Position numbers and translations under genes: made by a program. The notes under the pieces were generated by a model. That model ran no database searches. It was not told the origin of the DNA and was given only the letters and a program-made list of their open reading frames with translations. 64,000 nucleotides of DNA from Chitinophagales bacterium (GTDB lineage Bacteria > Bacteroidota > Bacteroidia > Chitinophagales > LD1): assembly GCA_026129525.1 (NCBI GenBank), contig JAHCHW010000002.1:450764-514763 (forward strand). Reading direction: 5' to 3'. Within the stretch, counting starts at the first letter, position 1. The number at the start of each line of letters is the position of its first letter. This document shows positions 53,709 to 62,340 of the stretch, one piece after another.

Positions 53709-53748
53709 GGCAGGGTCTCCGCTGCATTTTCTGCTGCGGCACCCTGCC
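53709..53748. repeat. 40-bp palindromic mini-element
   Basis: GGCAGGGT (53709-53716) pairs with ACCCTGCC (53741-53748), and CCGCTGCA-like and TGCTGCGG-like inner arms extend the stem around a short T-rich loop. It sits exactly at the break in the sorting-domain fragment. Confidence 0.7.
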
Positions 53749-53769
53749 ACTTTATATTTCTTTCTGCTT

Positions 53770-55284
53770 TCACTCGACCACCAACTTTGCTCTTGCAAAC
53801 TTTCCTTGCTTTTCGGCAGTTATCACATACAACCCCTTACTCAAATCACTTATATCAATCGTAAACTGCAAACCTGCATGTCCGGCAGGCAGGCTCGAAA
53901 CTTGAAACTCTTTCACCGCTTTACCTGTTACGTCATACACTTTTAAAACAGCATTGAGCATTTCATATTCTAAACTGACTGTTACACTGCTGCTTGTGGG
54001 ATTGGGAAAGAGCCTCACCCCCGACCCCTCTCCTACAGAGAGGGGAGCAGGTTCTTCTATGCCCACCAAACAATTTTCAATCTCACACCCATTGCTATCC
54101 AATTTTAAAAACCAACCTACTTGCGGGGGTGTTGCACCGCTTAGCTGGCATTGCCCTACGGCTATTAAACTGCCGTCAGGCAATACATCTATATCAGTTA
54201 AAAAATTTTGGCTTCCCCAGTCTGGTATGCCTACATACTCTCTGCTCCATAACTTTTGCCCTGTGGCACTTAATTTTACTATCCATGCGTAGCGGTAGTT
54301 TTTGGTGCCACAGGCAATGTAACTCCCATCAGGTAGTATCTCTATATCGGTAAAACCGGTAGGGCTAAGTGTGTCGCTGTCATACATCCACTGCTTATTA
54401 AAGTTGCTATCCAACTTTACTATGGTAGAGCTTTTGTAAACATCATTTACACTTTGTTGCTTTTTCTTTTGTGCTCCGTAAATAACCCCCCCATCTTGTG
54501 TTTGGCGCAAGCCCTCGGCTACATAGGTGCTGTCGTTAGGGTCGAACCACTGCCTTACAATGTTGCCGCCTGTGTCCACTTCCAATAGCCAGGTGTTGGC
54601 GTGTTGTTGAGTTTGAAAGTTGTTATCGCTACGGAAAGCACCAATAAGCAAGTTTCCGTTACTTAATTGTATTATACTTCGGGCATCGTCTAACTTATAC
54701 TCGTTGTAAAATTTTTCCCATATTCTATTTCCGGCTGTATCAATTTTTACCAAACATACATTTCCATTAACCGGTTGGTTATCGGTTTTGATTCCGGCTA
54801 TGTAAAAGTGGTTGTCGTCAGCTTGTATCAGGGCATTTCCAAGATACACGTATGTGTTAGGAGTAGTATATCTTAATATAACAAGAGAATCGGTAATTGG
54901 AGAAAATCTTGCAAGTATTAAAGTGGGAACCGTATCAATAACATAACCTGTAAATGCCAGCCCTTCTTGATTTGTAACAATCAGATTATTTAAAAAGATA
55001 CCATACTCCAACCCTGTCGAGTTCTCCTTTATTGCTTTTACCACTCCTGTTTTATCCATGTTTAATAGCATTGCATTAGCATACGGCAATGTGGCATCAA
55101 CAGCCATACCGGAAATCATATACGCTGTATCTATGTGGCAAATGCTGCTGAAAATCATTACAGGTCTATTTGCATAATATGTGTTATTCCAAATATTCTG
55201 CGCTTTTGTCAAATACAAAGCGCAGAATAATAATAGCACTACTATTATCATTCTGCGCTTTTGTCTTTGATAGTAACTTATCAT
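53770..55284 (-). CDS. T9SS type A sorting domain protein
   Basis: A 504-residue paralogue of the frameshifted gene at 52108. An N-terminal signal segment (RMIIVVLLLFCALYLTKAQ) is followed by a repetitive body with DGSLIAVGQCQ and DGSYIACGTKN elements (a beta-propeller-like pattern), then the sorting domain from about residue 430: LFPNPTSSSVTVSLEYEM ... SDLSKGLYVITAEKQGKFAR. The protein should be exported by Sec and passed through the outer membrane by type IX secretion. The linker (PAPLSVGEGSGVR) is encoded by a GC-rich mini-repeat seen elsewhere in Bacteroidota. Its start overlaps the preceding fragment by ATGA. Confidence 0.85.
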   Translation of the reverse strand: MISYYQRQKRRMIIVVLLLFCALYLTKAQNIWNNTYYANRPVMIFSSICHIDTAYMISGMAVDATLPYANAMLLNMDKTGVVKAIKENSTGLEYGIFLNNLIVTNQEGLAFTGYVIDTVPTLILARFSPITDSLVILRYTTPNTYVYLGNALIQADDNHFYIAGIKTDNQPVNGNVCLVKIDTAGNRIWEKFYNEYKLDDARSIIQLSNGNLLIGAFRSDNNFQTQQHANTWLLEVDTGGNIVRQWFDPNDSTYVAEGLRQTQDGGVIYGAQKKKQQSVNDVYKSSTIVKLDSNFNKQWMYDSDTLSPTGFTDIEILPDGSYIACGTKNYRYAWIVKLSATGQKLWSREYVGIPDWGSQNFLTDIDVLPDGSLIAVGQCQLSGATPPQVGWFLKLDSNGCEIENCLVGIEEPAPLSVGEGSGVRLFPNPTSSSVTVSLEYEMLNAVLKVYDVTGKAVKEFQVSSLPAGHAGLQFTIDISDLSKGLYVITAEKQGKFARAKLVVE

Positions 55285-55487
55285 TTAGAAATGATGAACT
55301 TGCTTTTCAACAATAGTGTTCCCTCTGTTTCAATGCGGGCAAGGTAAATACCGTTTTGGTAGTTGGTTGTGTTTAGTATCAATTTACCCGCGCCATTACT
55401 AAGTATTTTGTCGTCAAATAACACTCCTAATACGTTGCTTATAAGTAATCTGCTGTTTTCGCTCACTCCATTGTATTCAATGGTTAC
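55281..55487 (-). pseudogene. T9SS sorting-domain fragment cut by the IS element
   Basis: The minus strand reads VTIEYNGVSENSRLLISNVL, then LGVLFDDKILSNG and QNGIYLARIETEGTLLLK, then SKFIISK: the C-terminal end of a T9SS protein. The frame is open up to the left end of the IS3 element at 55488, so the insertion removed or replaced the rest of the gene. Confidence 0.75.
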
Positions 55488-55526
55488 TGGAATTCCAAGA
55501 AAAAAACGGACAAAATAAATAAGGCA

Positions 55527-56417
55527 TTAAGCAGCATTTTTTGTTTGGTTAATGAATGATTGATGAAATTCGTTTAAAGTTAAGTTTTTTAAATGTTGAT
55601 GTCTTCGGTTTTTGTTGTAAAAGATTTCGATGTATTCAAACACTTCCAGTTCAGCTTCGGCAATGGTTTTGTAGCGGTGGTGATAAATTAATTCGGTTTT
55701 TAGTGTTTTGAAAAAACTCTCGGCTACTGCATTGTCCCAGCAGTTCCCCTTTCTGCTCATGCTTTGTGTAATGTTTTTATGCTTACCTAATTCATTAGTA
55801 AACTCATCACAAGCGTATTGTATGCCTCTATCGGAGTGAAAAATCAATAGCTTGCTGTTTTTAAGATGACTGTTTTGCACAGCCATTCTAAATGCAGGTA
55901 CCGTTGTATTTTTGGTGTGCATGGTGCTGCTCAATGCCCATCCAACTATTTTCCGGTCAAACAAATCAATGACTGTTGTGAGGTAAAGCCAGCCCTCACC
56001 GGTGCTGATGTATGTAAGGTCCGATACCCATACTTCGTTTCTATCTTTCACTAAAAAAGCCCTATTCAATTTGTTTTCAGCCACCGGATAATCATGTTTT
56101 GAATCGGTTGTTGTTTTATACTTTTTGCGAATAATGCGGCGTATTTCGTTTTCCCTCATCAGCTTTGCTACCAACTTTTCCGAAGCCTTAATGCCTTGCA
56201 TTTGCAGTACTTTGGCAATACGCGGACTACCGTAACGCTGGCGGCTCAGGGCATGTATTCGTTTAATTTCTTTCAATAGCATTTGGTTAAATATGGTTCG
56301 CTTGGAGGGCTGATGGTGCAGCCACCCGTAATATCCGCTCTTGCTTACTTGTAAGACTTTGCACATCGTCACAACCGGAAATTGATACTGATGATTTTTA
56401 ATAAAACCATATCTCAC
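55527..56417 (-). CDS. IS3-family transposase OrfB (DDE integrase)
   Basis: A 296-residue rve-type integrase. Catalytic residues are in WVSDLTYISTG (D), LLIFHSDRGIQYA (D) and GNCWDNAVAESFFKTLKTE (E). The N-terminal HTH_21 region holds RQRYGSPRIAKVL. It starts at GTG overlapping the OrfA stop (GTGA), but is expected mainly as an OrfAB fusion made by -1 frameshifting at A-AAA-AAG (near 56450), which continues as GRRHLHQERTVRYGFI into this frame. Confidence 0.93.
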   Translation of the reverse strand: MRYGFIKNHQYQFPVVTMCKVLQVSKSGYYGWLHHQPSKRTIFNQMLLKEIKRIHALSRQRYGSPRIAKVLQMQGIKASEKLVAKLMRENEIRRIIRKKYKTTTDSKHDYPVAENKLNRAFLVKDRNEVWVSDLTYISTGEGWLYLTTVIDLFDRKIVGWALSSTMHTKNTTVPAFRMAVQNSHLKNSKLLIFHSDRGIQYACDEFTNELGKHKNITQSMSRKGNCWDNAVAESFFKTLKTELIYHHRYKTIAEAELEVFEYIEIFYNKNRRHQHLKNLTLNEFHQSFINQTKNAA

Positions 56418-56704
56418 GGTTCGCTCTTGGTGAAGATGCCTACGGCCTTTTTTAATATATCTCGCTCTAACTCAGCTTCTTTCAGGGCTTTGCGCAGTCG
56501 GGCTATTTCTAACTCCTCTTTGCTTTTTTCGCTCACCTTCTCTGGCATTAACTTCCCTTGTTCATAGAGTACCTTCCACTTGTAAAGCATTTGTTCTCTA
56601 ATGCCCAGTTCTTTGGCTACTGCCGCAGCATTGCCTCTCTGTTTAGATAGCTCTACCGCTTTGATTTTAAAATCCCGGGTGTACGTTTTTCGTATAGTTG
56701 TCAT
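56414..56704 (-). CDS. IS3-family transposase OrfA
   Basis: A 96-residue helix-turn-helix protein (TYTRDFKIKAVELSKQRG, then ELGIREQMLYKWKVLYEQG) with a leucine-zipper-like C-terminus (EELEIARLRKALKEAELERD) used for dimerisation. A slippery heptamer A-AAA-AAG lies in its last codons (LKKAVG), the usual site for -1 frameshifting to OrfB. Confidence 0.92.
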   Translation of the reverse strand: MTTIRKTYTRDFKIKAVELSKQRGNAAAVAKELGIREQMLYKWKVLYEQGKLMPEKVSEKSKEELEIARLRKALKEAELERDILKKAVGIFTKSEP

Positions 56705-56779
56705 AAGTTAAAGATAAGCCCTTATACCCTTATGAATACTGTCCGTGTAAAGGTGGGAAATCCACACGGGTTGTCCTCG

Positions 56780-58257
56780 CTAATGCTGCACTGCCAGCTT
56801 GATGGCGTTGTAATAGTAAGCATGGTTGGTATCGGTTACTTTTAAAAAGTAAATACCTGCCGGTAGGTTTTCGGTATCTATTATAACATTACCTGCCGTG
56901 GGTTTTCTCTCTATCAATTGCCCCGCTGTGTTCAATAGGTGTATTTCGTAGCTGCCTGCCCGTGGTATTACAATTTCCACTTGCTCATTAGCCGGGTTTG
57001 GAAACACCCTCGGCTGTTCTCTTGTTTCTTGTTTCTCGGCTCTGATGTCTGTTATTGTATCGCACCCGCTGCCTGCCAATGCACCTAAGTTGTAGTTGGG
57101 GAAATTAGGAGCACTATACTCGGGTACAGTTAAACAAATTGACCTTAAATGAAAACTGCAATCAGGGTATTTTAAATCGGGGCTGTCAATTACTGAAAAA
57201 CACTCTGTTGCACCAGACCAGCCTGCTATGTAAATTCGATTATCAGGCATTAGGCTCATCATACCTAAGTAAGGCGGCATACTGTCATAAACAAGTTGAA
57301 CCCCCGATGCAGAAATATCCGCAGCCTCTATATCGTATTGATACAGGTAATTATTGCTGCCGGAATATAAGAACCTGCCATTGGGTGAAAAAGCCAAGAA
57401 AAAACTACTATAAAAGTTCGTATCTAATGTGATTGTTCTATAATTAGTAAATAAACCGCTGCAACGTTCAAAGTCTAAAAGGGTAATACCACTGCCCAAA
57501 ATATTATTGGACATCCCCGCTGTTACAGTTGCAAAGCGAGTTCCATCAGTAGAGAATACAGACCATCCACCATTATCAGCTTCTGCCCCCCCCCCCCTGT
57601 GTACTGGCTGTAGGGTCCTAAAATAGTGTCAGGGGTTATCAGATGGGTATAAATGCGGTTGGTGTTATACTCATGGTTTATCAGCCACCAATCCCTGCCA
57701 TTGGCATGTTTGCAGGCGGTCATCCGTGAATCACTTAATGTATCGTTAAGTATAGGAACCGCTCTTTGCAACACTTTTCCCAATCCGGTATTGTAGCTCA
57801 TATCTATTAAACTGGCGGTTACACGCATGGGTTGTTCCCATGGTATATCAGTAGCCATGTCTTTAATAAAGAGGTAGTATTGGTTTGGTTTGCCCGGATT
57901 AGGTATTATTAAAGCCCCCTGTATGTGAGGGCTACCATTAACTCCGGGAATACATGCTTCAGGCCAATCAATACTTTCACACAAGTTACTTCCATTCTCT
58001 ATCACTATACCATTTCTGTTTCTCACATCAATCGCATTGCTGAATAGAAGTAAATTACCTTGTTCATCGCCTATACTCGCTTTTGCCAAAAAACCAAGAT
58101 ATCCTCCACCGGGCGGAAAAGAGTCTAGCTCTATCCCACCCGGCAAAATAGTTAGATAATACTTATTTATAACCCAGTTGGCGGCACGGTATTGTGCGCT
58201 ACCATACCCTGCCCAAAGGCTAAGTATAAAAAATACTATTTTCTTATACTTCACCAT
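56780..58257 (-). pseudogene. T9SS surface protein broken at a 12-G tract
   Basis: Frame 1 (58257-57523) encodes a signal peptide (KKIVFFILSLWAGYGSAQ) and a body with NQYYLFIKDMATDIPWEQP, ending out of frame after GPYSQYTGGGG. Frame 2 (57514-56780) continues the same protein with FERCSGLFTNYRTIT and ends in a sorting domain (VFPNPANEQVEIVIPRAGSY ... LPAGIYFLKVTDTN). The break is a run of 12 C on the plus strand (57586-57597); 13 would join the frames through AEADNGGWSVFSTDGTRFAT. The joined protein would be about 490 residues. It is a candidate phase-variable surface protein or a base-calling error. Confidence 0.85.
57586..57597. repeat. Poly-C (12) tract inside a surface-protein gene
   Basis: Twelve consecutive C on the plus strand (G in the coding strand), placed where the reading frame of the surrounding gene is lost. 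One more or two fewer bases change the frame. Confidence 0.9.
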
Positions 58258-58259
58258 AA

Positions 58260-58673
58260 TTACCTCGCAATTATTAGCTTTCCTTTAACCATGTAGCCCT
58301 TGCTGGTTTTTACGCTATAGGCATACAACCCCGCTGGCATATTGCCGGTGGGTAAAGTTTGTAATGTGTTGCCTATTAATACTAACACCGCTACTTTTAC
58401 TCCCATAATGTTGTATAGTTCCAGTGTACCGTATTCTTCATACTCCAGCATAGGCATTACATATAATTTGTCATCAGCAGGGTTGGGGTACAGTAACACC
58501 TGTTTTTGCAGTATGTCGGCAGTTTGCTGTTTTTCAGGTTTACTCTTTGCTTCAGGCTCCCGTTTCATCCTCGTTTGTCTGCCGCTGCAAATACTATCAT
58601 CGTTAAAAACAACTGTATCCCTAAAAATACCTTTGTAAAAAGAGCGCGCGGTGTACACAATATACATTTTCAC
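58260..58673 (-). CDS. Short T9SS sorting-domain protein or fragment
   Basis: A 137-residue protein. After a hydrophilic stretch (RMKREPEAKSKPEKQQTAD) comes a full type A sorting domain (VLLYPNPADDKLYVMPML ... MPAGLYAYSVKTSKGYMVKG, ending KLIIAR). There is no signal peptide at the start (MKMYIVYTARSFYKG), so it is probably the 3' end of a larger gene whose 5' part was lost. It ends two bases before the start of the next gene on the same strand. Confidence 0.65.
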   Translation of the reverse strand: MKMYIVYTARSFYKGIFRDTVVFNDDSICSGRQTRMKREPEAKSKPEKQQTADILQKQVLLYPNPADDKLYVMPMLEYEEYGTLELYNIMGVKVAVLVLIGNTLQTLPTGNMPAGLYAYSVKTSKGYMVKGKLIIAR

Positions 58674-58828
58674 AAAGCGATTTTAAGTTATTGATGATTG
58701 CCAAAGGTGGATTAAATTGCTCCTGAATATTAAGCCGGGTAGCTGTTTGACTACGAAGCATTTCATCAAGAGTGAAGTTTTTAGTGAGTTGCATGAACTT
58801 TGATTTTTAAGTGGAAGATTGACTTTTA

Positions 58829-59251
58829 TTACCTTGTTGCTGTATAAGTGTCTGACCATTCACTATCAACTACACCCGTGGGCGTGTGTATTAACTTTTC
58901 TAATCGGGTAATTTCAATGGTGTTGTTTTGATAAACTCCTGAGCCTGAATATTCGTAAGTTTCAACTGCGCCTACAACTGTAACTTTGTTTAAAGTGAAT
59001 GTATTCTTAGTATTCATTTTAGTTGCATTATGCGTTTCATTGTTGTTGCAATCTTTTATATTTATCGAAACCGTAGTATTGTCAACTTTACTAACAGTAA
59101 TCTCTAAGCAACTGCCACTTGTATATTTTCCTACTATGTCAGTAGTGAGGTCTATTTGATTGTTATCGTTGTTTTCTTTTTTACAAGATGTTGCAAAAAA
59201 TATTATTGAAAATGTAGAGATAACAAAAAGTGAAAACAATCGCGCTTTCAT
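58829..59251 (-). CDS. Lipocalin-like lipoprotein
   Basis: A 140-residue lipoprotein with lipobox FATSCKKE after a signal peptide (LFSLFVISTFSIIFFA). The mature domain (DIVGKYTSGSCLEITVSKVD, NNTIEITRLEKLIH) has the alternating pattern of a small beta barrel, similar in plan to the lipoprotein at 61895. Function unknown. Confidence 0.75.
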   Translation of the reverse strand: MKARLFSLFVISTFSIIFFATSCKKENNDNNQIDLTTDIVGKYTSGSCLEITVSKVDNTTVSINIKDCNNNETHNATKMNTKNTFTLNKVTVVGAVETYEYSGSGVYQNNTIEITRLEKLIHTPTGVVDSEWSDTYTATR

Positions 59252-59290
59252 AACTGAAGATTTTAGATGACAAAAATAAAGAATCCGAAT

Positions 59291-59680
59291 TTACTCAAAA
59301 AAAGTTTGATTGATGCCTAAAACTTCTTTTTTTGCTATTGCCTGTTGCAGCCCATCGGAAATAAAACGCCACATGCCCGATTTCATAAATACCCTATAAC
59401 TGTTGGTAATTTTGAAGTATTGAATTTTTGTGATAACGGCTGATTTACCTGCTACCTCTTTTGGTAGAGGTTTTCCTGCGCCAAATTCCATATACATAAA
59501 GCTGCCGTAAGGGTGGCTGCCATAGCCGACATGCACGGTATCGCCAACTGTAACGGTATGAGTTTTGCCATTGTGTTTTACTTCAAAAGTTAATGAGGGT
59601 TTTTCTTTGCCTTGCTTTTCTTGTGAAAAAGCCAGTTGGCTTGCAATTACTAGAAGGAGAATTGTTGTGATGTGTTTCAT
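59291..59680 (-). CDS. Secreted hypothetical protein
   Basis: A 129-residue protein with a signal peptide (MKHITTILLLVIASQLAFSQ). The mature part (FEVKHNGKTHTVTVGDTVHV, then GYGSHPYGSFMYMEFGAG) is beta-rich; no known motif. Near the PoNi gene but not overlapping it. Confidence 0.7.
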   Translation of the reverse strand: MKHITTILLLVIASQLAFSQEKQGKEKPSLTFEVKHNGKTHTVTVGDTVHVGYGSHPYGSFMYMEFGAGKPLPKEVAGKSAVITKIQYFKITNSYRVFMKSGMWRFISDGLQQAIAKKEVLGINQTFFE

Positions 59681-59724
59681 TGAGTTTGATGTATTTTGCC
59701 TACAAATATAAATGCTTATTTACT

Positions 59725-60432
59725 CTACCAATGCACTGCATCATAAGGGTAGTAATCCATATCTTTTAGTTTTTTATCATCCCAACCTTTGGCTTTTACC
59801 AAAGCGGCTGTTTCCCATGCCCAATAGCCAAAATAGGTGTTTGCTTTAGTGTATTTATGGCTATCTACCCAAGAAGCATCATTTTCTTCATGTTCCTGAT
59901 ACCATTTATTTTTAAGGTAGTCCTGTAACAATTTAATGCCCTGTTCTTCATCGGTAGTGTCTATTATTTTACTAAGATGTTGGTATGGATGAGAACAGAT
60001 TATTTTTTGACTATCGCCTTGCCAATCTGTTTGCTTATATTTAATTATATAATCAAGTAATTTATCTTGGACTTTATCTCGTTCTATTATTTTGGTTATT
60101 AGCTTGAAATCTTCCAATTCCACGTTGCAAAGTATGGATAAAGAAACAAGCCAATAGACGGTATCTATGTCAGCAGGGTGAAACTGAAACCCGTCAGCAA
60201 ATACCGATATGGTGTCTAAAACAGATTTTTTAATATCTTCTTTGGAAGCTCCTTTAGAATACAGCGCAATATTTCTCTGCTCAAGATTTTGTATCCAGTA
60301 TCCTTTAATTCTAGAAACGCTTTGCTGATTAATTTTTCCGTTTTTGAAATCGGATTCTATAGATTGAACAACTTCATTAATTTCAGATATTAAAGAGTCG
60401 AATCCTCTATGGCTTTTAATTTTTACTCTCAT
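59725..60432 (-). CDS. PoNi-type immunity protein (DUF1910/DUF1911)
   Basis: A 235-residue helical protein with the PoNi signature at its end: ANTYFGYWAWETAALVKAKG then DDKKLKDMDYYPYDAVHW. An N-terminal part resembles DUF1910. PoNi proteins neutralise PoNe DNase toxins of the polymorphic toxin family. It overlaps the end of the PoNe gene by four bases (ATGA), the usual toxin-immunity order. Confidence 0.85.
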   Translation of the reverse strand: MRVKIKSHRGFDSLISEINEVVQSIESDFKNGKINQQSVSRIKGYWIQNLEQRNIALYSKGASKEDIKKSVLDTISVFADGFQFHPADIDTVYWLVSLSILCNVELEDFKLITKIIERDKVQDKLLDYIIKYKQTDWQGDSQKIICSHPYQHLSKIIDTTDEEQGIKLLQDYLKNKWYQEHEENDASWVDSHKYTKANTYFGYWAWETAALVKAKGWDDKKLKDMDYYPYDAVHW

Positions 60433-61200
60433 TTTATTATAGCAGTTTTAACTTTATTTGCACTGGAATCAAGTTTTGTATTTATTATCGTTCCCTTGGG
60501 TTCAACTTTTGTTAAAACGGGATAAAAATCGTTTAGAATATTTTTTGCCATCAACCTACTCCCAACTGCGAGATCAATATTTTTACGTATCCATGTGTCG
60601 TCCATTTGCTTGATTGTCTTTGATTTATTCCACTTTAGGTCAGCTGTTCCATATTTTACTTCGCTGATTATATATTTAGGTGGTGGTGGCGGGATGCCGG
60701 GGTTACTAAATTCATATATGGCATCAATGCCTTTGCGAATGGGTTGGTCTAAACTCTCAACCACATCAACTGAAACTCTTTTCATTAAACCTAACTTTCC
60801 ATCTATTAAATGAATTGCGGTTTCAAAGTGGTAAGCAGCACGAATCTCACCGAAGTTGCCTTTAATTTTATCTGATGAGAGAGATATTTTTTTTTTGCTA
60901 AGACATCATCTATAATTTTTTTCCGCTTTTTCAGGGAAGCAAGCAACTCATCTGTAATTATAAATCTGTCTTCAGTATTTTCAACTGCTTTTGTCAGCAT
61001 TTCTTTTACCTTACCAGTATATTTTTTTTCTTCAAGCAGTTCACAAGTTTTTATTATTTCATCTTCTGCTCCTACTAAAAGTCGCTTGCCCTCAAAGAAC
61101 ATTTCAAAGTAACTATCTCTTTCGGCAATTGTTAACCCTATATCTTTTAATGATTGAATAAGTGCTTTATTAGCAAATAGTTTTGAAAATGCATCTGTAA
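60429..61200 (-). pseudogene. PoNe-type DNase toxin, frameshifted and truncated
   Basis: The C-terminal frame (60785-60429) holds the nuclease core KGIDAIYEFSNPG, PPPPPKYIISEVKYGTADL and KQMDDTWI, characteristic of PoNe toxins. The N-terminal frame starts beyond 61102 and reads FTDAFSKLFANKALIQSL ... AERDSYFEMFFEGKRLLVGA ... ASLKKRKKIIDDVLAKKK. The two are out of phase at a run of ten A on the minus strand (60887-60896); eleven would give KISLSSDKIKGNFGEIRAAY, which reads sensibly into the nuclease. The reading frame stops at about 61200, where it meets the oppositely oriented deaminase fragment, so any delivery domain is lost. Confidence 0.75.
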
Positions 61201-61518
61201 ATTGCCGATGGCTTATTGGATGATTTTATTAAAAAATTGCACCCTACCCTAAAAAAACGATTAGATACTCATTTAACTCAAACCCTAAAAGGTTCACCTG
61301 ATGATGTTATTAAAGCAGGAAGAGCGGGATCACATGCAGAGATTAGGGCTTTAGACGCGCTCTTAAAAGAAATAGATCCATTAGCTAAACACGGAGATGA
61401 AATTTTTAAAGAAATTATTGGATTCAATAGGGACTTGTTGAATACAGCAAATAATAACCCACGGTGTATTCACTGTTGGTATTTAACAGACGATATTAAA
61501 ATGATAGGAAATGATTAA
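61201..61518 (+). pseudogene. YwqJ-like deaminase toxin C-terminal fragment
   Basis: A frame open from 61201 reads IADGLLDDFIKKLHPTLKK, then AGRAGSHAEIRALDALL and NPRCIHCWYLTDD. HAE and CxxC zinc-binding motifs at this spacing are those of polymorphic-toxin deaminases (YwqJ-like). A TTG (61216) could start it, but the domain normally forms the tip of a much longer protein, whose upstream part is absent. The partner immunity gene follows at 61530. Confidence 0.72.
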
Positions 61519-61529
61519 ATATTGAAATT

Positions 61530-61847
61530 ATGGAACCAATTAAAGTTAAAAGAGAAGATTTGGAATTTTCTGGTTATGACGGTGGAGGAAGTCCAATTTA
61601 TAAATATGACAGCGATTATTTTACTGGAATAATACTCGATTATAATAACCAAGGGAATTTGATTGGCGAAACGGAATATAGAAATGGATATATCGAGGGT
61701 ATTCAGCGAGAATACTATGCAAGCGGACAATTAAAACAGGAGTATCAAGAAAAAGACAATTTATTGAATGGTGTTTATAAAGAATGGGATGAAGATGGAA
61801 AGCTCATATCCGAAAGTAAATGGAAAAATGGAGAAAAGGTAAAGTAA
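61530..61847 (+). CDS. YwqK-like MORN-type antitoxin/immunity protein
   Basis: A 105-residue protein with short MORN-like repeats: NNQGNLIGETEYRNGYIEGI, QREYYASGQLKQEYQEKDN and WDEDGKLISESKWKNGEK. YwqK-type proteins accompany YwqJ-type deaminase toxins as immunity partners. It starts 11 bases after the deaminase fragment stop, on the same strand. Confidence 0.8.
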   Translation: MEPIKVKREDLEFSGYDGGGSPIYKYDSDYFTGIILDYNNQGNLIGETEYRNGYIEGIQREYYASGQLKQEYQEKDNLLNGVYKEWDEDGKLISESKWKNGEKVK

Positions 61848-61894
61848 TTAATTATTTGAAATTTTTATATCATCAACCATAAAAAGTAAACAAA

Positions 61895-62314
61895 ATGAAA
61901 AACAAATTTTTGGTTCTAAACATTTTTTTTGGAAGTATGGCTTTCATACTAAATGGATGTAGCAAAGAAGATTGCGACTGTGATAATAACAACAATAACG
62001 ATAACTGGGCTGCTGCTATAAGTGGCACTTATTCAGGAACAATTACTTACGACCAGAACGATTATCCAACTACAATTTTAATTACCCGAATTGCAAACAA
62101 GCAACTTGACTTTCAATATGCTTATACAGATGCTTGCTGTAGCAATTCATTTTGTTTAGATAGCGTTATCATGAATTCGCCAACTACATTTACAATCAAT
62201 GAAGTTGACCAATGTAGTTCCTTCGGGAGTTCCGGTTCGGGTGGCGGCAATTTCAATGATACACAGGTGAATTTTACTTCCGGAAGCCATACTATAACCG
62301 GAACTAAGCAATGA
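61895..62314 (+). CDS. Cys-rich lipoprotein
   Basis: A 139-residue lipoprotein (signal MKNKFLVLNIFFGSMAFILN and lipobox NGCSKED). An Asn-rich linker (DNNNNNDNW) is followed by SGTYSGTITYDQNDYPTTI and a cysteine-rich region (DACCSNSFCLDS, DQCSSFG). Its overall plan is similar to the lipoprotein at 58829. It overlaps the next frame. Confidence 0.72.
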   Translation: MKNKFLVLNIFFGSMAFILNGCSKEDCDCDNNNNNDNWAAAISGTYSGTITYDQNDYPTTILITRIANKQLDFQYAYTDACCSNSFCLDSVIMNSPTTFTINEVDQCSSFGSSGSGGGNFNDTQVNFTSGSHTITGTKQ

Positions 62315-62340
62315 TTAAACTATTGATATCTAAGATTAAA

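Larger units (their letters stand above)
55488..56764 (-). mobile_element. IS3-family insertion sequence (IS150-like)
   Basis: About 1,277 bases with two transposase frames on the minus strand. Imperfect terminal inverted repeats begin TGGAATTCC at 55488 and, on the other strand, TGGATTTCC ending at 56764; both share ACGGACA about 18 bases in. Flanking 3-base sequences are TAC and CAC, so there is no perfect target duplication. It interrupts a T9SS sorting-domain gene. Confidence 0.82.

Noticed and set aside
61530..61847. Eukaryotic-type MORN lipid kinase fragment
   Set aside because: The repeats are short and the position next to a YwqJ-like deaminase fits a YwqK-type immunity protein better.
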